A stretch of DNA of 5,357 nucleotides from Lachnospiraceae bacterium (GTDB lineage Bacteria; Bacillota_A; Clostridia; Lachnospirales; Lachnospiraceae): positions 1 through 5,357 of the forward strand of contig JAIKXO010000305.1 of the NCBI GenBank assembly GCA_024684065.1, written 5' to 3'. The translations under genes and the position numbers were made by a program. The notes below the pieces were generated by a model that saw only the letters and a program-made list of their open reading frames with translations, was not told where the DNA came from and did not search any database. Numbering within the stretch: position 1 is the stretch's first letter; each line of letters begins with the position of its first letter. Positions 1-5,357 of the stretch are shown here, piece after piece.

Positions 1-67
1 GAAGGGCCTTGACTCCCGGAAAGGTCATCGTAATGCCTCTGGCAGTTAAAACAACATTGTCCTCCAT
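1..67 (-). CDS. Sugar ABC transporter ATP-binding protein, N-terminal fragment (runs off window)
   Basis: Only the first 22 codons are inside the window; the gene continues beyond position 1. The visible protein contains ITMTFPGVKAL at residues 12-22, the characteristic opening strand of sugar-type ABC ATPases of the RbsA/MglA/YtfR class, which normally carry two nucleotide-binding domains in about 500 residues. Walker motifs are not visible here. The ATG at 65-67 is preceded by AGGTGAGG at 75-82, a good ribosome binding site. It lies downstream of a YtfQ-like binding protein in the same direction, so it should energise import of the sugar that protein captures; permease genes would be expected further on. 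A strong terminator separates the two genes, leaving no room for a separate promoter after it, so expression probably depends on read-through. The family call is firm despite the short fragment; the substrate is inferred from the neighbour. Confidence 0.85.
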   Translation of the reverse strand, partial: MEDNVVLTARGITMTFPGVKAL

Positions 68-74
68 TTTTCAT

Positions 75-82
75 CCTCACCT
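75..82 (-). promoter_or_regulatory. Ribosome binding site of the ABC ATPase gene
   Basis: AGGTGAGG on the minus strand ends 7 bases before the ATG at 65-67. It supports that start, and shows that translation initiates afresh just after the terminator hairpin rather than by coupling to the upstream gene. Confidence 0.7.
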
Positions 83-86
83 ATTT

Positions 87-132
87 AAAAAATCAGGGGC
101 CCCTGCGGATTCAGGGACCCCATGGGTTTTTT
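87..132 (-). terminator. Rho-independent terminator between binding-protein and ATPase genes
   Basis: On the minus strand the arms GGGGTCCCTG (112-121) and CAGGGGCCCC (96-105) form a 10-bp stem with one G-U pair and a 6-base loop AATCCG (106-111). The stem is followed after three bases by six T (87-92) and preceded by six A (127-132). This is a classic intrinsic terminator and, because of the flanking A and T tracts, could also act on the plus strand. It sits about 140 bases after the binding-protein stop codon and only about 20 bases before the ATPase start. Partial termination here would raise the ratio of binding protein to transporter, which is common in binding-protein-dependent ABC operons. 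Confidence 0.85.
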
Positions 133-146
133 ATACACTCCCTGGC

Positions 147-162
147 TGCGGATCACTCCGCA
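147..162 (-). other. Small inverted repeat in the spacer before the ATPase gene
   Basis: TGCGGA and TCCGCA form a 6-bp stem around a 4-base loop. On the minus strand it is not followed by a T tract, so it is not a terminator by itself. It may protect the 3' end of the upstream transcript or take part in folding together with the terminator at 87-132. The rest of the spacer 163-272 shows only a weak ATTCG/CGAAT repeat (182-195) and no convincing promoter or gene. Confidence 0.35.
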
Positions 163-272
163 TTTTCGCCAAAGAAGACTTATTCGTTATCGAATGATCT
201 GCCATGCATATCCTTGTCTTAAATATCTCTCCGAAGAATTACCGACTGACAGATTTACAGGCAAAATCCTTT

Positions 273-1400
273 TTAATACTGAGCTTCGATAACCTCGTCG
301 GTAACTTCGATCATTGACTGAGCATTGCCGTCAACTGAGAAGTCAACAATCTGATCTGCAAGTGCATACCAGTTATCGGGAACAAGGATTTCCTTCTCAG
401 GAATCTCGTCTGCTTCAAGAGCCTGGATAACGCCCTCTACGGTAGGAGCTGCAAGAGGATTGCACTCGAAGTCAGCCGTGATCTTGCCGGCCTTAACATC
501 CTCAAGACCTGCTGTACAAGCATCATAGGAGATAAGGATAACATCATTGCCAGGACCATAGGTAACACCGGCGTTGTCCATTGCTGTCATAGCACCGAAT
601 GCTTCGTTATCGTTCTCGCAAACTACTACGTTGAACTTGCCTTCATAGGACTTGCAGAAGGATTCCATAACTTCCTGTCCGCCTGCCTCTGTGAAGTCAC
701 CGGTCTGCTCGTCAAGGATCGTCCAGCCTTCTCTTTCAGCGATCTCATGGAAACCGTCGGTACGGCCGATCTGAGCTGAGGAGCCTGTGGTTCCCTGGAT
801 GATAAGAGCGTTGATCTCGCTGATACCCTGAGCATCTGCATAAGCCTTAAGCCATTCGCCTGCTGCCTTACCTTCTGTAAGGAAGTCAGAACCTACCCAT
901 GATACATACTTGTCAGAGTCATCAATGGTACGGTCGATAACGATAACAGGGATTCCTGCGTCATCGCACTCTGTAAGAACGGTATCCCAACCGGTAGCAA
1001 TGATAGGGTCGATTATGATATAGTCAACACCCTGCTCGATGAAGGAACGAACTGCTTCCTTCTGAGCTGCTTCGTCGTTGTCGCAGTCAACGAAGCTGAG
1101 ATCATAGCCGTTAGCCTCTGAGAAAACGTCCTGAGCAGACTTCGTGGAAGCTGTTCTCCAGTCTGACTCATGTCCAACCTGTGCAAAACCTACGGAGATA
1201 AGTCCGCCTTCTTCGGCTGCTGCCTCAGTCTCTTCTTCAGCCGTCTCTTCTACAGCTTCAGCTTCCTCTTCTACAGCCTCGGTTGTTTCTTCAGCTGCCG
1301 GAGCCGCCTCTGCAGCGGGAGCTGCCGGAGCCGCACAGCCTGCAAGAAGGCTTGCAGCCATTACACCAGTAAGTAATACACTGATCAGTTTCTTTTTCAT
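273..1400 (-). CDS. YtfQ-like sugar ABC transporter substrate-binding lipoprotein
   Basis: This is the extracytoplasmic receptor that captures a sugar and delivers it to the ABC importer encoded just downstream. The 375-residue protein starts with a lipoprotein signal: MKKK, a hydrophobic stretch, and the lipobox LAGC with the lipidated cysteine at residue 22. An Ala/Glu-rich linker follows at about 23-66. The rest is a type I periplasmic-binding fold (Peripla_BP_4, RbsB/YtfQ group) with GFAQVGHESDWR at 71-82, DPIIATGWD at 131-139, IDR at 155-157, GTTGSSAQIGR at 203-213, TGDFT at 233-237 and CENDNEAFG at 261-269. These segments resemble E. coli YtfQ, a galactofuranose-binding protein. The motif that in YtfQ reads GQQKQ is here CDNDEAAQ (105-112), so the ligand may differ. 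The start is chosen because GGAGG lies 10 bases upstream and because the longer reading frame would place 14 non-signal residues before MKKK. It has its own promoter and is separated from the ATPase gene by a terminator. The family is certain; the sugar is not. Confidence 0.93.
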   Translation of the reverse strand: MKKKLISVLLTGVMAASLLAGCAAPAAPAAEAAPAAEETTEAVEEEAEAVEETAEEETEAAAEEGGLISVGFAQVGHESDWRTASTKSAQDVFSEANGYDLSFVDCDNDEAAQKEAVRSFIEQGVDYIIIDPIIATGWDTVLTECDDAGIPVIVIDRTIDDSDKYVSWVGSDFLTEGKAAGEWLKAYADAQGISEINALIIQGTTGSSAQIGRTDGFHEIAEREGWTILDEQTGDFTEAGGQEVMESFCKSYEGKFNVVVCENDNEAFGAMTAMDNAGVTYGPGNDVILISYDACTAGLEDVKAGKITADFECNPLAAPTVEGVIQALEADEIPEKEILVPDNWYALADQIVDFSVDGNAQSMIEVTDEVIEAQY

Positions 1401-1410
1401 TTTGTATTTT

Positions 1411-1415
1411 CCTCC
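1411..1415 (-). promoter_or_regulatory. Consensus ribosome binding site deciding the binding-protein start
   Basis: GGAGG inside an A-rich stretch on the minus strand lies 10 bases before the ATG at 1398-1400. It fixes the start at MKKK and argues against the upstream in-frame ATG at 1440-1442, which falls inside a leader hairpin. The perfect match suits a highly expressed lipoprotein. Confidence 0.85.
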
Positions 1416-1430
1416 TTTTTTAATACAGCC

Positions 1431-1449
1431 GCCATCACACACTGATGGC
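1431..1449 (-). promoter_or_regulatory. Hairpin in the 5' leader of the binding-protein mRNA
   Basis: On the minus strand GCCATCA and TGATGGC form a perfect 7-bp stem around the 5-base loop GTGTG. It lies within the predicted leader of about 60 bases and ends about 15 bases before GGAGG, so it does not cover the ribosome binding site. It is not followed directly by a T tract, so it is not a terminator. A 5' stem of this kind could stabilise the mRNA; a protein-binding role is also possible. No known riboswitch is recognised. Confidence 0.5.
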
Positions 1450-1468
1450 TAATACTTGATAGAATTTT

Positions 1469-1498
1469 ATTATATGGGCAGGGAGCTTTCCATGGAAA
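1469..1498 (-). promoter_or_regulatory. Predicted sigma-A promoter for the binding-protein and transporter genes
   Basis: On the minus strand a perfect -10 box TATAAT occupies 1469-1474. The best -35 match is TTTCCA at 1493-1498, four of six bases to consensus, with an 18-bp spacer. Transcription would start near 1462 and give a leader of about 60 bases. A perfect -10 with a poor -35 is typical of promoters that need an activator, which fits the upstream direct repeats and the adjacent AraC-type regulator gene. The -10 is convincing; the -35 is less sure. Confidence 0.65.
1487..1498. promoter_or_regulatory. 12-bp perfect palindrome overlapping the -35 box
   Basis: TTTCCATGGAAA is a perfect palindrome that covers the predicted -35 hexamer and part of the spacer. 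The position would suit an operator for a dimeric repressor. It lacks the central CG of a CcpA cre site. A chance palindrome in AT-rich DNA cannot be excluded. Confidence 0.35.
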
Positions 1499-1529
1499 AA
1501 CTTAAAAGAAAAGTTTGATTTTTACAAAT

Positions 1530-1551
1530 GTATGAACAAAGTATGAATAAA
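1530..1551. promoter_or_regulatory. Tandem 11-bp direct repeat, candidate binding site of the response regulator
   Basis: On the plus strand GTATGAACAAA (1530-1540) is followed without a gap by GTATGAATAAA (1541-1551), with one mismatch in eleven. A further ACAAA at 1524-1528 continues the pattern. In the direction of transcription the repeats read TTCATAC twice, about 30 bp upstream of the -35 box, or about 68-89 bases before the predicted start. Direct repeats one helical turn apart just upstream of a weak -35 are the usual arrangement for AraC-family activators, which carry two helix-turn-helix units per monomer. The assignment to the regulator at 3184-4407 is inference from proximity. Confidence 0.5.
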
Positions 1552-1567
1552 AATATGTTTTTTTATT
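1546..1567. repeat. AT-only inverted repeat upstream of the direct repeats
   Basis: AATAAAAA (1546-1553) and TTTTTATT (1560-1567) flank the 6-base TATGTT. The stem contains no G or C, so it would be a poor terminator for the kinase transcript. It may simply reflect the AT-rich, bendable DNA expected upstream of a regulated promoter. Confidence 0.3.
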
Positions 1568-1639
1568 GGAAAAGTTAATATTCTTTTGATACGGTTTCAG
1601 GATTCTGATCCGAAGGCAGGTCCGTCACTTTCTGATCAG

Positions 1640-3187
1640 TCAGTCCCCCTCATATAAGATCCTGGGGATAAGGATCTCCACTTTCGTTCCCTTTCCGAAC
1701 TCACTCTCATATCTCAGTCCGCAGTTATCGCCGTAATTAAGCCGGAGCCTTTCCGCAACGTTTGAAATGCCGAAACCGGAATTATCTAGGGACGGCCTTT
1801 CCTCACATGCGGCTATCCTCCTTATCCTTGCAAGCTCTTCCTCCTTCATTCCGATCCCTTCGTCCTCGACCGTCAGGACCAGCTGATAAAAGCTCCCGTC
1901 CTCGATCTTGTATATACCCCGGAAAACATCCTTCACTCCCTCGCTCTCGACAAGCTCGGAGGCTCTTTCGGAAATGCTTATCCTTATCATGCCCTTTTCG
2001 CGCTTATTCTTTATGCCGTGGTATAAGGCATTTTCGACGATGGGCTGAAGCGTCATCTTGATGATGGAGTAATCCATATATTTTTCGGGTATATCTATCT
2101 CATAGTCAAGGATATCCCTGTATCTGAACTGCTGGATCTCGAGATAGGCCTCCACGTGCGATATCTCATCCCGTATTCTCACATAGTCCCTGCCTCCGGA
2201 GAGAGTCGTCCTGAAAAACCTGGACAGGGAAGTTACTATGGACGCAACCTCCTCTTTCCTGTCGTCCTCGGAAAGCCAGACGATATTATCAAGAGTGTTA
2301 TACAGGAAATGTGGGTTGATCTGAGCCTGTAAAAGCCTGAGCTCGAGATTTCTTGAATTGATCTGTTCTCTTTTTATATTGTCGACAAGCCCGCCAAGCT
2401 GTGAAGCCATGCTGTTGAGAGAGTCTCCGAGCTTCATCAGCTCGTCACTGGATTCGATATCCGTGCGGACATCAAAGTTTCCGTGGGCGACCTCATCCGT
2501 CGCCTCGCACAGCTCGACTATGGGCTTTGTTATGCTCCGGGATGTGATAAACGTAAGAACGAGGGTAACCGCAGTGATCAGGACAGTCGCGATGACAGAT
2601 GCATTGATGAGCATGTTCCTTCGCCTGTCGATCTCAAGCCTGGTGCTCTCCATGCTGGTTGATTCGTAATATATGTATTCGGAGATCCTTTCCTGGATAA
2701 GCTCGGTAATAATACGGATATCAGTATCAAGCCTGGTCATGTTCTCCTCGTAATGTCCGGATATCTTTACCGTCGAATTGATCTCGTCGGCACGTCTTTT
2801 CAGGGTGTTTAAAAGCTTTATTATGCTCTTAAGCCTCCCCCTCGCCTCCGCGGATTCAGTGCTCTCCTCTATCTTGTGAAAATCCTCCTGCGCCTTCTTG
2901 ATAAGACTGTCAGGACCGTCCAGGGATAGTTCTTCCTCGACCTCTTCCTTGTCAAGGGAGCGGGCCACCATCTGATACATTACAAGATCCATCTGCTCCT
3001 TGAAAACAGTATTGTATTCATTGGCGTTCGTTATGTTTTTAACGATCAGGTCATAGGAAGCAGCCACCCTGTTCAGATTGAAGATGAACACGGATATCAT
3101 TACGATAAAAGGCAGAATAACCACGACATTCATAAAGATCAGCTTTTTACGCATTGAAAGCCTGGTTATTATCGAGCGGGTCTTCAC
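1640..3187 (-). CDS. YesM-type sensor histidine kinase
   Basis: This is a membrane sensor kinase that should phosphorylate the response regulator encoded just upstream. In 515 residues it shows a transmembrane helix at about 15-38, an extracellular part at about 39-191, a second helix at about 192-216, a HAMP linker at about 217-270 and a His_kinase (LytS/YesM class) domain. The phosphoacceptor is His293 in NPHFLYN (291-297). The HATPase domain has an N box VENALYHG (384-391), a G1 box EDEGIGM (441-447) and a G2 box GFGISN (471-476), so it looks catalytically intact. The extracellular part is charged and helix-rich, including coiled-coil-like stretches, and shows no Cache or binding-protein fold, suggesting that it senses through a partner protein. 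The start is GTG, overlapping the regulator's TGA as GTGA, with AAGGGGG 8 bases upstream; an ATG at codon 12 is a weaker alternative. The family is certain; the signal is inferred to be a sugar. Confidence 0.93.
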   Translation of the reverse strand: MKTRSIITRLSMRKKLIFMNVVVILPFIVMISVFIFNLNRVAASYDLIVKNITNANEYNTVFKEQMDLVMYQMVARSLDKEEVEEELSLDGPDSLIKKAQEDFHKIEESTESAEARGRLKSIIKLLNTLKRRADEINSTVKISGHYEENMTRLDTDIRIITELIQERISEYIYYESTSMESTRLEIDRRRNMLINASVIATVLITAVTLVLTFITSRSITKPIVELCEATDEVAHGNFDVRTDIESSDELMKLGDSLNSMASQLGGLVDNIKREQINSRNLELRLLQAQINPHFLYNTLDNIVWLSEDDRKEEVASIVTSLSRFFRTTLSGGRDYVRIRDEISHVEAYLEIQQFRYRDILDYEIDIPEKYMDYSIIKMTLQPIVENALYHGIKNKREKGMIRISISERASELVESEGVKDVFRGIYKIEDGSFYQLVLTVEDEGIGMKEEELARIRRIAACEERPSLDNSGFGISNVAERLRLNYGDNCGLRYESEFGKGTKVEILIPRILYEGD

Positions 3188-4407
3188 GCTTCCTTCCCCC
3201 TTGTACGGTATTCCTTTGTTGTCATACCCGTGGTCTTTTTGAAGGTATAGCTGAAATAATGGGGATCCTTATAGCCGACGGCATAGGCTATCTCAAAGCT
3301 TTTCTTGTCCGTAGTCATAAGAAGCTCCTTGGCCTTTTCCATTCTTTTATTTATAAGATACTCAATAAAGGTGATCCCCATCTCCTGCGAGAATATCGAA
3401 GAGAAATGATTGGGACTGACATTCGTATAATCCGCGAGCGTATTTAAGGATATGTCTTCATCCGAATAATGCTCATCGATATAATTAACGGCATCCCTTA
3501 AGATCTTTCCGTATTTTTTTGCGGAGCCGTTGTCCCTTAAGTCTATGACCTGTCTCAGGCAGGCAGTCAGGTAAGCTTTGGCATCCGGGGCTTTTGTCAT
3601 GTTCCGTATTATATCGTTTATATCTCCGAGGCTCTCATTTATCGGAGCCGCGCTCTCTCCTATTTCCTTTAAAAACCTCATCATGGTAAAATACATATCC
3701 ATGGTGATATAATTTAAGAAGATAAGTGACTTGGAATTCTGATCGCCTATTGCGTTAAAGATAGAATCTATAAGCTCCTCTGCCTTATCGGCCGAGCCTG
3801 TTCTCAAGAAGTTTTCAAGCTCCTTGCCGGAAACCCCCTCGGCGCCGCTCACGTCAACATATCCGTTGTCCCCGTCTTTATCCTCATCCTCGGGCATACC
3901 CCGGTTTTCTTTTTCGGGCTTTTCAAGAATATGCTTTGCAAGCTCGGAAAAAAGCTCCAGGGCCTCCATCTCCTTCTTCTCATATTCGTTTTCGCCGCCC
4001 TGCCCGGAAAGCCTTCTTTTCTCTTCCTTCTCCTTATCTATCTTCTCTATGACGCCCTTTATCGATTCTATAAGAGCCTGGGGCGTAATGGGCTTTAAAA
4101 GATACTCCGTCACCCCGAGCTTGATCGCCTCTTTCGCATAGCTGAATTCATCATAGCCCGAAAGTATGATGATCTTTGTATCGGGAAGGTCTTTTCGTAT
4201 AAGCTCCGACAGCTTAAGACCGTCCATAAAAGGCATTTTTATGTCCGTTATAACGATATCCGGCCTTTTTTCGAGAATGAGCGGATAGGCAAGCTCTCCG
4301 TCCGAAGCCTCCCCGACAAACTCGATGCCCTCGGATTCCCAGTCAATGCGGCGCTTTATGCCTTCACGCATGACTATTTCATCTTCTACCAGAAATAATT
4401 TCACCAT
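3184..4407 (-). CDS. YesN-like response regulator, receiver plus AraC DNA-binding domain
   Basis: This is a cytoplasmic transcription factor expected to be phosphorylated by the kinase encoded just downstream. Of 407 residues, about 1-120 form a receiver domain: acidic pair Glu8-Asp9, phosphoacceptor Asp55 in TDIKMPFMDG, Ser83, Tyr102 and Lys105 in LLKP, all the expected key residues. A charged linker follows, with an acidic stretch at about 162-180, then a helical middle region of unknown role. The C-terminal 108 residues (300-407) are an AraC-type domain with two helix-turn-helix units, near 321-340 (LADYTNVSPNHFSSIF) and near 371-391 (FEIAYAVGYKDPHYFSYTF). The ATG is two bases after the TGA of the upstream binding-protein gene, with only a weak GAGAGAG at 4416-4422, so it is probably translated by coupling. 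A likely target is the promoter region at 1469-1551. Function as a regulator is certain; the regulon is inferred. Confidence 0.94.
   Translation of the reverse strand: MVKLFLVEDEIVMREGIKRRIDWESEGIEFVGEASDGELAYPLILEKRPDIVITDIKMPFMDGLKLSELIRKDLPDTKIIILSGYDEFSYAKEAIKLGVTEYLLKPITPQALIESIKGVIEKIDKEKEEKRRLSGQGGENEYEKKEMEALELFSELAKHILEKPEKENRGMPEDEDKDGDNGYVDVSGAEGVSGKELENFLRTGSADKAEELIDSIFNAIGDQNSKSLIFLNYITMDMYFTMMRFLKEIGESAAPINESLGDINDIIRNMTKAPDAKAYLTACLRQVIDLRDNGSAKKYGKILRDAVNYIDEHYSDEDISLNTLADYTNVSPNHFSSIFSQEMGITFIEYLINKRMEKAKELLMTTDKKSFEIAYAVGYKDPHYFSYTFKKTTGMTTKEYRTRGKEA
3196..3202 (-). promoter_or_regulatory. Ribosome binding site supporting the GTG start of the kinase
   Basis: AAGGGGG on the minus strand lies 8 bases before the GTG at 3185-3187, inside the end of the regulator gene. 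It favours this start over the ATG at codon 12 and indicates coupled translation of regulator and kinase. Confidence 0.6.
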
Positions 4408-4409
4408 AG

Positions 4410-5357
4410 TCAGTACTCTCTCGATTCAAGCAGCTCATCCGTGATGAGGGTAACAAAATAGGAGTCCCCGTTAATGCGCAGGGAGCCTATGCCCTTATAT
4501 GTGGAAAACTGCTCCTCGTCAATATATGTCTTGAATTCCAGCTCTTCACCTTTATTTAACGCATCGATCATTTTTAGAAGCTTTGGCCCGTAAAGCGGAG
4601 AACATTCCGTATTTACCGCTATCTCACCCTCCTTTGTGAGCCTCAGCCCCTCTTTTGTGGAGTCAAAGGAAAGGATCATCATTTCACGGTCCGCTATGTT
4701 CTTCCCTATACGGTAGCCCGCGTTTTTTATGGCCTCAATGGCTCCATAGGCTTCGTTGTCATTTTCGCAGTATACCACGTTGATATTTCCACCGTGTTCA
4801 ATAAGGAACGACTCCATGGCCTCCTTTCCCTTGGCAGTCGTAAAATCTCCGGTCTCACTGCCGAGGAGATGCCATTTCGGATGTTCCTTTATCGCGTCCT
4901 CCAGAGCCTTTGACCTTCCCATCTGGGCGCTCGACCCAAGTGTCCCCCGAATATCCACTATATTTACGTCTCCGTAATAATGGATGGATTTTAAGTATTC
5001 CGAAAGCCAGGTACAGGCCTTCTGCCCCTCGAGATAGAAATCCGATCCGATCCAGGCTGTGTAAAGGCCCTCAGTGGCGACCTGGACTCCTCTGTCATAG
5101 ACTATGACAGGGATCCCTGCTTCCTTAGCCTCCAAAAGCGCCGAATCCCAGCCTGTTTCCACACAGGGATCAAGCAGGATGTAGTCCACATCCTGGTCTA
5201 TGAACTCCCTTATGGCCTTTATCTGCTTCTCCTGCTTCTGCTGGCCGTCATTAAAGATCAGCGAATAGCCGTTTTCGACCGTAAAAGCCTCCTGAACGGA
5301 CCTCGTGCTCGCCATCCGCCAGTCGGATTCCGATCCGAGCTGGGAAAAGCCTATGGT
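4410..5357 (-). CDS. YtfQ-like sugar-binding protein, probable sensor subunit (N-terminus outside window)
   Basis: The reading frame is open to the window edge, so the signal sequence is not visible; 315 residues are present. The first visible residues, TIGFSQLGSESDWR, match the start of the mature fold in E. coli YtfQ and in the paralogue at 273-1400. Other shared motifs are DGQQKQEKQIKA (visible residues 37-48, close to YtfQ itself), DPCVETGWD (63-71), YDRG, GTLGSSAQMGR, TGDFT and CENDNEAYG. It is therefore a type I periplasmic-binding protein of the RbsB/YtfQ group. An internal ATG at 5313-5315 is not the real start, because the conserved N-terminal strand precedes it. The gene is followed by a response regulator after two bases and by a sensor kinase, not by permease genes. 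That context suggests a sugar receptor that signals through the kinase, as AraP and XylFII do, although a role in transport cannot be excluded. The family is certain; the sensory role is inference. Confidence 0.9.
   Translation of the reverse strand, partial: TIGFSQLGSESDWRMASTRSVQEAFTVENGYSLIFNDGQQKQEKQIKAIREFIDQDVDYILLDPCVETGWDSALLEAKEAGIPVIVYDRGVQVATEGLYTAWIGSDFYLEGQKACTWLSEYLKSIHYYGDVNIVDIRGTLGSSAQMGRSKALEDAIKEHPKWHLLGSETGDFTTAKGKEAMESFLIEHGGNINVVYCENDNEAYGAIEAIKNAGYRIGKNIADREMMILSFDSTKEGLRLTKEGEIAVNTECSPLYGPKLLKMIDALNKGEELEFKTYIDEEQFSTYKGIGSLRINGDSYFVTLITDELLESREY

Noticed and set aside
133..160. Promoter for the ATPase gene with TATAAA near 130-135
   Set aside because: No -35-like hexamer lies at a usable distance, and the transcript would start inside the terminator.
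9..197. Plus-strand 62-codon open frame
   Set aside because: It crosses the ATPase start, the terminator hairpin and the spacer, has no ribosome binding site and no recognisable protein features.
1401..1442. Upstream ATG extending the binding protein by 14 residues
   Set aside because: The extension would precede a normal lipoprotein signal peptide, its ATG lies within a leader hairpin, and GGAGG is correctly spaced only for the ATG at 1398-1400.
1144..1452. Plus-strand open frame rich in Ser and Ala
   Set aside because: It is the complement of the Ala/Glu-rich linker and signal-peptide coding sequence of the real minus-strand gene; it has no ribosome binding site or recognisable domain.
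1487..1498. CcpA cre site at the promoter palindrome
   Set aside because: The palindrome has AT rather than CG at its centre and does not match the cre consensus.
4410..5315. ATG at 5313-5315 as true start of the upstream binding protein
   Set aside because: The frame continues upstream to the window edge and encodes TIGFSQLGSESDWR, the conserved first strand and loop of the YtfQ fold, so the gene is cut by the window rather than starting here.
1..5357. CRISPR array, tRNA, rRNA, insertion sequence or phage attachment site
   Set aside because: No regularly spaced repeats beyond the two 11-bp units, no cloverleaf-like sequence, and no transposase or integrase coding sequence were seen on either strand.

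Overview
The window reads as a piece of a Gram-positive, Clostridia-type genome, most likely Lachnospiraceae. The reasons are a lipoprotein solute-binding protein with a long Ala/Glu-rich linker, YesM/YesN-like two-component proteins, strong GGAGG ribosome binding sites and AT-rich intergenic DNA around moderate-GC genes. The family assignment is inference from style, not from a marker gene. Every supported gene lies on the minus strand, so the biological order runs from high to low coordinates.

Upstream block (5357 down to 1640): a YtfQ-like sugar-binding protein whose N-terminus lies outside the window, an AraC-type response regulator and a YesM-type sensor histidine kinase. The three are tightly packed: 2 bases between the first two genes, and a 4-base GTGA overlap between the second and third. 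This looks like one translationally coupled operon encoding a sugar-sensing module. The kinase has a short, apparently all-helical extracellular region and no recognisable ligand-binding fold, so the adjacent binding protein is the natural candidate for its sugar receptor. Known precedents are the AraPST and XylFII-LytS-YesN systems.

Control region (1639 down to 1401): 239 bases without a gene. It holds a tandem 11-bp direct repeat, a 12-bp perfect palindrome, a promoter with a perfect TATAAT -10 box, a leader hairpin and a consensus Shine-Dalgarno. I see no convincing GC-rich terminator after the kinase gene.

Transport block (1400 down to 1): a second YtfQ-like protein, a 375-residue lipoprotein that should be the transport receptor. 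It is followed by a strong hairpin terminator at 87-132 and then the first 22 codons of a sugar ABC transporter ATPase that runs off the window. The terminator probably lets the binding protein be made in excess over the membrane parts of the transporter. The spacer 68-272 otherwise holds only weak inverted repeats.

Working model (inference): sugar bound by the upstream binding protein activates the kinase, the phosphorylated regulator binds the tandem repeats about 30 bp upstream of the -35 box, and the downstream binding protein and ABC transporter are induced. The two binding proteins are clear paralogues, but differ at one conserved motif likely to lie near the sugar pocket, so the sensed and transported ligands may not be identical. 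The exact sugar cannot be read from this window.
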